Shown here piece after piece: positions 8,840 through 16,440 of a DNA stretch of 64,000 nt. Under the pieces are notes generated by a model. That model was not told the DNA's origin, made no database searches, and saw only the letters and a list, made by a program, of their open reading frames with translations. The translations under genes and the position numbers were made by a program. Numbering within the stretch: position 1 is the stretch's first letter; the number at the start of each line of letters is the position of its first letter. This DNA is from Marinobacter sp. Arc7-DN-1 (GTDB taxonomy: Bacteria > Pseudomonadota > Gammaproteobacteria > Pseudomonadales > Oleiphilaceae). The stretch lies in NCBI RefSeq assembly GCF_003441595.1, contig NZ_CP031848.1, forward strand, positions 2,170,001-2,234,000, read 5' to 3'.

Positions 8840-9907
8840 TTACTGGGTCGCCACCATTTCGTCCGTCACCTGGTACTCCCCGGCCAGCCAGCGCAGGATC
8901 TCAGTGGCGGCGGGGTGATCAAAGGCGTCGTAGGTATGCTGGAGGCTCTGCCGCTTTTCATCACTGATCCGGCCCAGGCCGGCATCCTGCAGCACCAGTA
9001 AATCGGCGTGGATCTGTGCCGCCAGCTCCCTCCCGAGCACTTCCCGTGCCACATGGCGAAACGCCTGACCATACTGGTAAGAAGGCCCCAGACGGTAGGA
9101 CTCCGCGAGCGTGATCGCCGGGATGGCGGTCAGGGTTGGTTGCAGGGCCGGATTGATGCCATGGCCGGCCAGGTGGGCAGCGTTGGCTGCCGGTCTTCCG
9201 GTAAAGGCGCGCAGGTGCAAATGTTGTGACATCCGGTCGCCGTCATTGACCGGGTAATTGTCCCAGAGTACCGGCTTGCGCCCGAGCAGATCCCCGACCC
9301 GTTTCAGGTGCCCGGGGGAAATTTCCCGGGAACAGACCTCCTCGCCGGTCCAGAATATATTGATTGAATGGTCCAGCCTGCGACCCAGGGTTTCCAGGTA
9401 ATCCGCCGGGCGTTCGCCGAACACCCGGTCCAGAACTGGATCGTCGGAATAATAACTGGGGCAGACGCTCAAACGCTTGATGGTTGTGCGCTCGCGAATC
9501 CAGTGCACGATCTCCACCTGGGTACCGGCAAGATTCGGCGTATCCGCCCGCATGTCATCAAACAGGATGGCCAGCTCATCGATACCCATGTTCTCCAGCA
9601 ACGAAAGCTTTTCCGCCAGGGCCACGCGGGCATCGTCATCAAACCGGTTGAAGATTTCGAGCGGGCTCAGGCCTACCCCGAAACGCACACCTTCGCGCCG
9701 GCAAAACCGGGCAAACTCCGCCAGCTCCGAGGCCATGGCGGGCGGATGCGCCTGCTGCCATTTGCGGCGAAGGAAGGCGTCGGCTTTCGGGGCGTACAGA
9801 TAAAAACCATATCCGTGGGGCGCCAGGGTCTGGACCAGCTGTCGGCGCTCCTGCCAGGTCCACACGGGGCCGTAGAATCCCTCGATGACTCCCAATGTCG
9901 TTGTCAT
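8840..9907 (-). CDS. GH84-like beta-N-acetylglucosaminidase domain protein
   Basis: 355 residues from the ATG at 9907, which gives the usual N-terminus LGVIEGFYGPVWTW. The fold is the NAGidase TIM barrel of glycoside hydrolase family 84. Landmarks are the paired catalytic aspartates in LFDDM (residues 117-118) and WDNYPVND further on. GH84 enzymes remove beta-linked N-acetylglucosamine by substrate-assisted catalysis. No signal peptide is visible, so it may act in the cytoplasm, and the substrate is unknown. It is convergent with the ChaN gene and divergent from the helical protein gene. Longer in-frame starts (9922, 9946) look less likely, because the family homology begins at MTTTLG. Confidence 0.8.
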   Translation of the reverse strand: MTTTLGVIEGFYGPVWTWQERRQLVQTLAPHGYGFYLYAPKADAFLRRKWQQAHPPAMASELAEFARFCRREGVRFGVGLSPLEIFNRFDDDARVALAEKLSLLENMGIDELAILFDDMRADTPNLAGTQVEIVHWIRERTTIKRLSVCPSYYSDDPVLDRVFGERPADYLETLGRRLDHSINIFWTGEEVCSREISPGHLKRVGDLLGRKPVLWDNYPVNDGDRMSQHLHLRAFTGRPAANAAHLAGHGINPALQPTLTAIPAITLAESYRLGPSYQYGQAFRHVAREVLGRELAAQIHADLLVLQDAGLGRISDEKRQSLQHTYDAFDHPAATEILRWLAGEYQVTDEMVATQ

Positions 9908-10035
9908 GGCTATACACCCCATTCCAGCTGGTTCCCGGGTTCTCAAATCATGTACCCCTCAGACAACAATTTTGACTAGACTGATCATTATTGCCAACTA
10001 TAAAAAACATGATCATTCCAATCAGGAGCAATGCG

Positions 10036-10494
10036 ATGGAAATAAAAACCTTCGAGGATCTGATCGACTGGACCCGCCAGCTACACGCGTACCTGGCCAG
10101 ATGCCTGCACGATTCAGCCAGCCTGAACAAGGACGAGCGAGCCAGCGCCCTCCTGGATTATCTGTCCAGCCATGAAAGCCTGCTGGAAAGAGCCGTGAGC
10201 GAGTTCGAAAAGCAGGCCGATCCGAAGGCGATGAAAACCCGCCTCTACGATTACCTGAACCATAGACCGATCAAGGCCAGCGAGGTTCCGGATACCCACT
10301 ATGCCGGTATGAGTTTCACGGACATCGCACGGGAGGTCTTTCAGTTTCATGACCAGGTGATGGACCTCTATGAGTCCCTGATAGGAAAGGCCGAGATCCC
10401 CGAGGCCAAGTCGCTGCTGGAGGACTTGCTCGCCCTGGAGGAGCACGAAGCCATGCGCCTGGCCAGCCAGATCAGCCGGATGGAAGACCTCTGA
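10036..10494 (+). CDS. conserved helical protein, possibly ferritin-like
   Basis: 152 residues, almost entirely predicted alpha helix, with an ExxH motif in LEEHEAMRLASQ near the C-terminus and several acidic/His positions (SSHESLLERA, FQFHDQVMDLYE). This spacing resembles four-helix bundles of the ferritin/rubrerythrin or hemerythrin type, but I do not recognise a named family. The start at 10036 follows AGGAGC with seven-base spacing; an in-frame ATG at 9991 lacks such a site. It stands alone between the GH84 gene and the TRAP operon. Confidence 0.6.
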   Translation: MEIKTFEDLIDWTRQLHAYLARCLHDSASLNKDERASALLDYLSSHESLLERAVSEFEKQADPKAMKTRLYDYLNHRPIKASEVPDTHYAGMSFTDIAREVFQFHDQVMDLYESLIGKAEIPEAKSLLEDLLALEEHEAMRLASQISRMEDL

Positions 10495-10501
10495 TCCGCT
10501 G

Positions 10502-10517
10502 TACGACCAAGGTCGTA
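10502..10517. promoter_or_regulatory. 7-2-7 inverted repeat upstream of dctP
   Basis: TACGACC, AA, GGTCGTA: perfect seven-base arms with a two-base spacer. TAC...GTA ends and 7-2-7 geometry are known for NarL/LuxR-type response regulators. It lies 126 bases before the dctP start, a position suited to activation. No clear sigma-70 promoter stands out downstream, which fits activator dependence (inference). Confidence 0.5.
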
Positions 10518-10642
10518 AGAGCGACGGTTTTTGATTTTGTTTGCTAACGATAATTGCTACCGTGAACTAGCATCAAGAGTTGTTTAGCCCCAAAAAGGGC
10601 GAAACGCTCGACTCACAAAAACGATAAGAGGATAGAAGAGCA

Positions 10643-11719
10643 ATGAAGATCCGTTCTGTTCTTTCCGCGGCTGTGCTGGCTGTGGCAACGACCTTTGCCG
10701 CCACGCAGGCGCTCGCCCAAGAGACTTTCACCCTCCGCCTCGCAGAAACCTGGGGGCCGAACTTCCCGATTTTCGGTGATACCACCAAGCGATTCGCCGA
10801 AACGGTCGAGAAGATGTCCGACGGACGCCTGAAGGTCCGTATCGATTCCGCCAATAAACACAAAGCCCCGCTGGGCGTGTTTGACATGGTCAAGGCCGGC
10901 CAGTACGACATGGGCCACTCCGCCTCCTACTACTGGAAGGGCAAGGTTCCCGAGACGCTGTTCTTCACCAGCATGCCATTTGGCATGAATGCCATGGAAC
11001 AGTACGCCTGGTTCTACCACGGCGGCGGCATGGAGCTGATGCAGGAAGTGTATGAGCCCCACAACATGCTGTCGTTCCCGGGCGGTAACACCGGCGTGCA
11101 GATGGGCGGCTGGTTCCGCAAGGAGATCAAATCCCTGGAAGATCTGCAGGGCCTGAAAATGCGCATCCCCGGCTTCGCCGGCGAAGTGTTTGCCGAAGTA
11201 GGCGTCAACCCGACCAACATCGCGCCGGGCGAGCTCTATACCGCTCTTGAACGCAACACGATCGATGCGGTCGAGTGGGTAGGTCCGGCCCTGGATCTGC
11301 GCCTTGGCTTCCAGCAGATTGCCGACTACTACTACACCGGCTGGCACGAGCCGGCCACCGAGCTTCAGTTCCTGGTCAACAAGCGGGTCTGGGAAAAGCT
11401 GCCGGCGGACCTGCGGGAAATCATGCGTGTCGCCATGCGCACAGCTTCCTATGACATGCTGGTACAGTCTCAGCACGCTAACGCCGAGGCCTGGGCCAAC
11501 ATTCGCGAGGAGTACCCGAATGTTCAGATCAAGCGGTTCCCGGATGACATCTTCCAGGCCATGTACGCGGCCAACAACAAGCTGCTGAAAGAAGCAGCAG
11601 CTGAAAGCGACATGGCAGCCAGGATCATTGAGTCCCAGGCCAGCTACCAGAAACAGAGCCGTGCTTACACAGATATTTCCGAGCGCGCATACCTCAACAC
11701 CATGGCCGAAGTCGAGTAA
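10643..11719 (+). CDS. dctP: TRAP transporter substrate-binding protein DctP
   Basis: 358 residues with a Sec signal peptide (cleavage after TQALA), so periplasmic. It captures an organic acid and delivers it to the DctQM permease. The signature region VQMGGWFRKEI, GLKMRIPGFAGEV and AVEWVGPALDLRLGF is that of the subgroup related to TakP, which binds 2-oxo acids or other monocarboxylates; the Arg in MRIPG contacts the carboxylate in the family. First gene of a dctP-dctQ-dctM operon. A hairpin with a T run follows 19 bases after the stop, so more DctP than DctQM is probably made. Confidence 0.92.
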   Translation: MKIRSVLSAAVLAVATTFAATQALAQETFTLRLAETWGPNFPIFGDTTKRFAETVEKMSDGRLKVRIDSANKHKAPLGVFDMVKAGQYDMGHSASYYWKGKVPETLFFTSMPFGMNAMEQYAWFYHGGGMELMQEVYEPHNMLSFPGGNTGVQMGGWFRKEIKSLEDLQGLKMRIPGFAGEVFAEVGVNPTNIAPGELYTALERNTIDAVEWVGPALDLRLGFQQIADYYYTGWHEPATELQFLVNKRVWEKLPADLREIMRVAMRTASYDMLVQSQHANAEAWANIREEYPNVQIKRFPDDIFQAMYAANNKLLKEAAAESDMAARIIESQASYQKQSRAYTDISERAYLNTMAEVE

Positions 11720-11738
11720 GATAGAGGCTTTAACGGAG

Positions 11739-11769
11739 CCGGGATCGCTCTCGAAGTGATCCCGGTTTT
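11739..11769 (+). terminator. intra-operon terminator/attenuating hairpin after dctP
   Basis: The stem CCGGGATCGCT pairs with AGTGATCCCGG (11 pairs, one G-T), the loop is CTCGA, and four T follow. It lies between dctP and dctQ, a place where partial termination would raise the binding protein over the membrane subunits. Confidence 0.75.
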
Positions 11770-11820
11770 GTCGTTTATAGCAACCGGAAAATCGCCAGTC
11801 CGCCTGGCGGAGGATTATCA

Positions 11821-12366
11821 ATGCGGTGGATTATCAAACTGGATGAGGGGCTTGCCCGCTTGTCCGTGTTCTGTGGCTGGGTCGCCTGTGTCGCGATGAT
11901 ACTGATGGCAGCCAACGTCTTTTACGACGTGGTGGCCCGTTACGCCTTTAACGATGTTTCAATCGGCATGCAGGAAATGGAGTGGCACCTCTATTCGGTG
12001 GTGTTCCTGCTAGGTATTCCCTACGCACTACGCACGGATGGTCACGTTCGCGTCGACGTCTTTTACACCCGCTGGAGCAACAAGGCCAAGGCCTGGATAA
12101 ACCTGGTAGGTGCGATCATTTTTGTTATTCCCTTTGCCTACCTGATTGGCATCTATGGCTACGACTTTGCGATCGATTCCTACAACATGGGCGAAGGCAG
12201 CGGTGACCCGGGCGGCTTGCCCTATCGTTGGATCATCAAGTCTGTGATTCCCGTCAGCGCGGTTTTTATCGGCATTGCAGGGCTGAACATGGCCACCTAT
12301 GCCCTGCGTGTCATGGCAGGCGACAAAGAGTACGAAGGTGAGCACAGCGCAGGAGGCCTGGCATGA
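11821..12366 (+). CDS. dctQ: TRAP transporter small permease subunit DctQ
   Basis: 181 residues with four membrane segments, as usual for DctQ: about residues 16-38, 58-74, 93-115 and 138-160. The sequence GMQEMEWHLYSVVFLLG after the first segment is the conserved family stretch. It pairs with DctM to form the membrane part of a Na+-dependent secondary transporter. The stop overlaps the dctM start by four bases, so translation is coupled. Confidence 0.9.
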   Translation: MRWIIKLDEGLARLSVFCGWVACVAMILMAANVFYDVVARYAFNDVSIGMQEMEWHLYSVVFLLGIPYALRTDGHVRVDVFYTRWSNKAKAWINLVGAIIFVIPFAYLIGIYGYDFAIDSYNMGEGSGDPGGLPYRWIIKSVIPVSAVFIGIAGLNMATYALRVMAGDKEYEGEHSAGGLA

Positions 12367-13658
12367 TTGGTATGATTATGTTCGGCGCCGCCCTGCTGAT
12401 GCTGATGCTGGGGTTCCCGGTAGCCTTTACCTTCGGCGGCGTAGCCCTGTTCTTCGGAATATTTGCCGAGGGCATGGATCTGTTTGCCTTTATGCCCTAC
12501 CGGATCATGAGTGTGATGCAGAATACCGTTCTGATGGCGGTTCCCCTGTTTATCTTCATGGGAGTTGTGCTGCAGCGCACCCGGCTGGCGGAGCAACTGC
12601 TGACCTCAATGGGACGACTGTTCGGTGGCCTGCCAGGCGGCCTGGCCATTTCCACTATTCTGGTTGGCGCCCTGCTGGCCGCTTCCACCGGCGTCGTGGG
12701 TGCCAGCGTGGTTGCCATGGGGCTGATTTCCCTGCCGGTCATGCTGGCACACAAGTACGACAAGCGACTGGCCACCGGCACCATCTGCGCCTCCGGCACC
12801 CTGGGGCAAATCGTGCCACCCTCGATCATACTGATCATTCTCGGCGACGTGCTGGGGCTTCCGGTGGGCGACCTGTTCAAGGCAGCCGTCTGGCCCGGCG
12901 TGGTTCTGATCGGGCTGTACATCGTCTATATCCTGATCGTGACCCGGCTTCGGCCTGAAACCGCGCCGGCCATGCCCGAGGAAAGCGGTGTTTCCCGCAA
13001 GAAGGAAATCCTCAACGCGCTGCTGGCCATCATCCCGCCGCTGGCACTGATCGTAGTGGTACTGGGTTCGATTTTCACCGGTATTGCCACACCCACGGAA
13101 TCCTCGGCGCTGGGCGGTGTTGGTGCCGTGGTTCTGGCGATTATCTACCGGCAGTTTTCCTTCAGGATGGTCTGGGACGCCTCCAAGGACACTGTGAAGG
13201 TCACCGCCATGGTGTTCGCAATCCTGATCGGTGCCACCGCCTTCTCCATGGTGTTCAGCTACACCGGCGGCGACTATCTTCTGGAAGAGTGGCTGCTGCA
13301 ACTGCCCGGTGAGAAGTGGGGCTTCATCATCCTGGCCATGCTGGTCATCCTGGTGCTGGGTTTCTTCATTGACTTCGTGGAGATCTCCTTCATCATCGTG
13401 CCGATCCTGGCGCCGGTGGCCGAAGCCATGGGCATCAACATGCTGTGGTTTGCGATCCTAATCGCCATGAACCTTCAGACGAGCTTCCTGACCCCGCCGT
13501 TCGGGTTCTCTCTGTTCTACCTGAAAGGCGTGGCTCCACCGGAAGTCCGGACCATCGATATCTACCGGGGTATCGTGCCCTTTATCCTGATCCAGATACT
13601 GGTGCTGGCGCTGATCGTGGTATTCCCCGAATGGTTTGGCATGAGCCCCTCCTACTGA
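12363..13658 (+). CDS. dctM: TRAP transporter large permease subunit DctM
   Basis: 431 residues, about 12 membrane segments. Family landmarks are FMGVVLQRTRLAEQLL, ASTGVVGASVVAMGLISLP, CASGTLGQIVPPSI and the C-terminal LQTSFLTPPFGFSLFYLKG. It forms the Na+-coupled transport channel. Last gene of the dctPQM operon, followed closely by a strong terminator. The frame is complete and without damage. Confidence 0.93.
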   Translation: MIGMIMFGAALLMLMLGFPVAFTFGGVALFFGIFAEGMDLFAFMPYRIMSVMQNTVLMAVPLFIFMGVVLQRTRLAEQLLTSMGRLFGGLPGGLAISTILVGALLAASTGVVGASVVAMGLISLPVMLAHKYDKRLATGTICASGTLGQIVPPSIILIILGDVLGLPVGDLFKAAVWPGVVLIGLYIVYILIVTRLRPETAPAMPEESGVSRKKEILNALLAIIPPLALIVVVLGSIFTGIATPTESSALGGVGAVVLAIIYRQFSFRMVWDASKDTVKVTAMVFAILIGATAFSMVFSYTGGDYLLEEWLLQLPGEKWGFIILAMLVILVLGFFIDFVEISFIIVPILAPVAEAMGINMLWFAILIAMNLQTSFLTPPFGFSLFYLKGVAPPEVRTIDIYRGIVPFILIQILVLALIVVFPEWFGMSPSY

Positions 13659-13671
13659 CCTTGCACGAATG

Positions 13672-13698
13672 CCGGGCCCCCGGGCCCGGTATTTTTTT
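13672..13698 (+). terminator. rho-independent terminator of dctPQM
   Basis: CCGGGCCC and GGGCCCGG form a GC-only stem, followed by an A and seven T. It starts 14 bases after the dctM stop. Confidence 0.85.
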
Positions 13699-13771
13699 AC
13701 CTGACGCGACTCCCTCGCTCCCACCTGCCCTTCCCGATTTACCCGATAGTTTTCCCCGGTATTATTCCCGC

Positions 13772-13799
13772 CTGACAAAACCCGACAGTTTTCTATACT
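13772..13799 (+). promoter_or_regulatory. sigma-70-like promoter for the cfa-like operon
   Basis: CTGACA, a 16-base spacer, then TATACT. Both boxes differ little from the consensus. It is 103 bases before the start of the methyltransferase gene. Confidence 0.5.
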
Positions 13800-13902
13800 G
13801 AGTAGACAATCGGCAATTCTCAGGCTTATATTCGGGAAGCCCCGGCGCGCGAACGTCGCCGAAAGACATTGATGTTGAGGTTATCAAGGGAGAGCGGAGT
13901 CC

Positions 13903-15216
13903 ATGAATCAGAGTACGACCCAGAAAACCCGTGACACCGGGCAGGAACAGAAAAGCCACGTTCTTACCCTGCCACTGGATCACACCCAGGCAGACCGGTC
14001 GCCCCATACCTACGAGCGCTGGCTGATCGCCAAGCTTGTGCGGATGGCTGGCGCCCCGCCGGTCCGGTTCCGGCTCTGGAACGGGGATGTTATCGAACCT
14101 GAGGGACAGCAGGCAGAATTTACCCTGCACCTGACCGACCCCAAAGCCCTGTATGCTCTGGTCACCAACCCCAATCTGGCCTTTGGCGATCTGTACAGCG
14201 CCGGACGGCTGGAAGTGGAAGGCGATTTGCCAGACCTGATGGAGACCCTTTACCGGGCCGTTTATGAGGCCCGCCAGAAATGGCCGAAATGGCTGGAGGC
14301 CCTGTGGCGCAATCACACTCCGCGATCCACCGGCATCTCCGAAGCCAAGGAGAACATCCATCACCACTACGATCTCGGTAACGAGTTCTACCGGCTCTGG
14401 CTGGACAACGCCGAAATGCAGTACACCTGCGCCTATTACGAAACCCCGGACCTGAGCCTGGAACAGGCCCAGTTGGCCAAGCTGGAGCACGTCTGCCGCA
14501 AACTCCGGCTCAAACCCGGTATGACCGTTGTCGAGGCCGGCTGCGGCTGGGGCGGGCTGGCCCGCTACATGGCCCGTAATTACGGGGTAAAAGTCCACTC
14601 CTACAACATTTCCCGGGAACAGCTGGACTACGCCCGGGAAGAGGCCCACAAACAGGGGCTGGATCATCTGGTCGAGTACGTTGAGGACGACTACCGCAAC
14701 ATCAGCGGCCAGTACGATGCCTTTGTGTCCATCGGCATGCTCGAGCATGTGGGCAAGGAAAACTACGCGGCCCTGTCCGAGTTGATCAAACGGAGCCTCA
14801 AACCCGACGGCATTGCCCTGCTCCACAGCATCGGCCGTAACCGCCCGATGCTCATGAATGCCTGGATCGAAAAGCGCATTTTCCCCGGCGCCTATCCTCC
14901 GAGCATCGGCGAATTCATGCAGATCTGTGAACACGGCGATTTCTCGGTACTGGACGTGGAAAACCTGCGCCTGCACTATGCCCAGACCCTCAACCACTGG
15001 ATGGAGCGCTTCACTGAAAACGAGGATAAGGTAACGGCCATGTACGACGGGCACTTCACCCAGGCCTGGCGCATGTACCTGGCCGGCTCCATGGCCGCCT
15101 TCCGGGCCGGTTCCCTGCAGCTGTTCCAGGTTGTCTTCACCCACGGTGACAATAACCGGCTGCCACAAAGCCGGCAGGATCTCTACAACTTTCCCGCGGC
15201 ACCCGAGGAGGCCTGA
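13903..15216 (+). CDS. cfa: cyclopropane-fatty-acid synthase family methyltransferase
   Basis: 437 residues. The N-terminal lipid-binding domain (to about residue 130) is followed by a SAM methyltransferase fold with the SAM loop VVEAGCGWGGLARYMA. IHHHYDLGNEFYRLWLD, MQYTCAYYE and SIGMLEHVG are diagnostic of the family, which adds a methylene or methyl group from SAM to the double bond of membrane phospholipid acyl chains. The stop shares one base with the start of the flavoprotein gene, so the two proteins are made together. With a flavin oxidoreductase partner, the product could be something other than a cyclopropane, for example a mid-chain methyl or unsaturated methylated fatty acid (inference). 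The ATG follows GGAG. Confidence 0.88.
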   Translation: MNQSTTQKTRDTGQEQKSHVLTLPLDHTQADRSPHTYERWLIAKLVRMAGAPPVRFRLWNGDVIEPEGQQAEFTLHLTDPKALYALVTNPNLAFGDLYSAGRLEVEGDLPDLMETLYRAVYEARQKWPKWLEALWRNHTPRSTGISEAKENIHHHYDLGNEFYRLWLDNAEMQYTCAYYETPDLSLEQAQLAKLEHVCRKLRLKPGMTVVEAGCGWGGLARYMARNYGVKVHSYNISREQLDYAREEAHKQGLDHLVEYVEDDYRNISGQYDAFVSIGMLEHVGKENYAALSELIKRSLKPDGIALLHSIGRNRPMLMNAWIEKRIFPGAYPPSIGEFMQICEHGDFSVLDVENLRLHYAQTLNHWMERFTENEDKVTAMYDGHFTQAWRMYLAGSMAAFRAGSLQLFQVVFTHGDNNRLPQSRQDLYNFPAAPEEA

Positions 15217-16340
15217 TGGACTACTATGACCTGATCATCGTCGGTGCCGGCCCCGCCGGCTCCACCCTGGCCAGCGCCCTGGGGAACAGCGGCAAACGAA
15301 TACTGATCATCGACAAACAGGGTTTTCCCAGAGACAAAACCTGCGCGGGCTGGGTAACGCCCGCAGTGATGGAAACCCTGAATATCGACCTGCAAGACTA
15401 TGGCACCGGCCGAACCCTGCAGCCAATCCGGCGTTTCCGCATTGGCATGATGGGGCAAGCCGCCGTGGAAAACGATCACGGCGACGTGGTCAGTTATGGC
15501 ATCCGCCGGTTCGAGTTTGACGAGTACCTGCTCAGCCGTGTTACCTGCCCGAAGCAGCTTGCCACGCCCGTCAAATCGATTGTCCGAAGGGGGGGGAACT
15601 GGGTCATTAACGAGACCTGGGAAGCGCCCCTGGTGGTGGGTGCGGGCGGCCACTTCTGCCCGGTGGCGCGGCTGCTTGGCGAGGGGCCCGGCAGCCATGA
15701 GACCGTGGTTGCGGCCAAGGAAGTTGAATTCGAGATGACACCGGAGCAGGCATCAGTCTGCCAGGCCCGGGGCGACACACCGGAACTCTGGTTCTGCCGG
15801 GACCTCAAGGGCTACGCCTGGGTCTTCCGCAAAGGCAATTACCTGAATATCGGCCTGGGCCGGGAAGACAACCACAAACTGACCGGCCACCTGCAGGCAT
15901 TCGTGGAGGAGATGAAGTCAGCCGGACGAATCCCGGCGGATCTGCCCGGGCGCTTCAAGGGCCACGCCTATCTGCTGTACGCCCACGCGGAACGGCCATT
16001 GGTGGATGATGGCATTCTGCTGATCGGTGACTCGGCCGGTCTGGCCTATACCCAGAGCGGTGAGGGCATCCGGCCAGCGATCGAATCAGCGCTGATGGCA
16101 GCGGATGTGATTCGCCATGCCCCTGACTCTTCCGCCTCCTCGCTGCAGGTATACGGCGATGCCATTGCCGAGCGCTTCGGCAACCGTGCTGCCGACACGG
16201 AACAAGGCTGGCAGGTGCCGGACTGGGTCAAGATGCCCCTGGCCAGCACCCTGATGCGGTCGCACTGGTTTACCCGGAAGGTGGTGACGGAGAAGTGGTT
16301 CCTGCATCAGCAAGTGTCGCCGCTTCAAATTGCAGTCTGA
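15216..16340 (+). CDS. FAD-dependent oxidoreductase, geranylgeranyl-reductase-like
   Basis: 374 residues. N-terminal dinucleotide-binding motif DLIIVGAGPAGSTLASAL, then CAGWVTPAVME, and the second FAD motif GILLIGDSAGLAYTQSGEG. The last is typical of the geranylgeranyl reductase/PHBH-like flavoproteins that act on isoprenoid or lipid chains. Coupled by a one-base overlap to the CFA-synthase-like gene, so a joint role in acyl-chain modification is likely (inference from context). It could instead be a hydroxylase; no specific substrate can be read from the sequence. Confidence 0.75.
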   Translation: MDYYDLIIVGAGPAGSTLASALGNSGKRILIIDKQGFPRDKTCAGWVTPAVMETLNIDLQDYGTGRTLQPIRRFRIGMMGQAAVENDHGDVVSYGIRRFEFDEYLLSRVTCPKQLATPVKSIVRRGGNWVINETWEAPLVVGAGGHFCPVARLLGEGPGSHETVVAAKEVEFEMTPEQASVCQARGDTPELWFCRDLKGYAWVFRKGNYLNIGLGREDNHKLTGHLQAFVEEMKSAGRIPADLPGRFKGHAYLLYAHAERPLVDDGILLIGDSAGLAYTQSGEGIRPAIESALMAADVIRHAPDSSASSLQVYGDAIAERFGNRAADTEQGWQVPDWVKMPLASTLMRSHWFTRKVVTEKWFLHQQVSPLQIAV

Positions 16341-16440
16341 TCCGGACACCCCGACTTAGTGGCCGAGGTAGCTTCGATACATTCAGACAGTCTTTTCCTG
16401 CTGGGAAAGATAGTACTGCTTTATCCATACTGGAGCCGGG

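Noticed and set aside
13762..15168. 468-codon minus-strand frame opposite the CFA-like gene
   Set aside because: It covers the methyltransferase gene, which has all family motifs; low-complexity Gly/Val/Gln composition is typical of a shadow frame.
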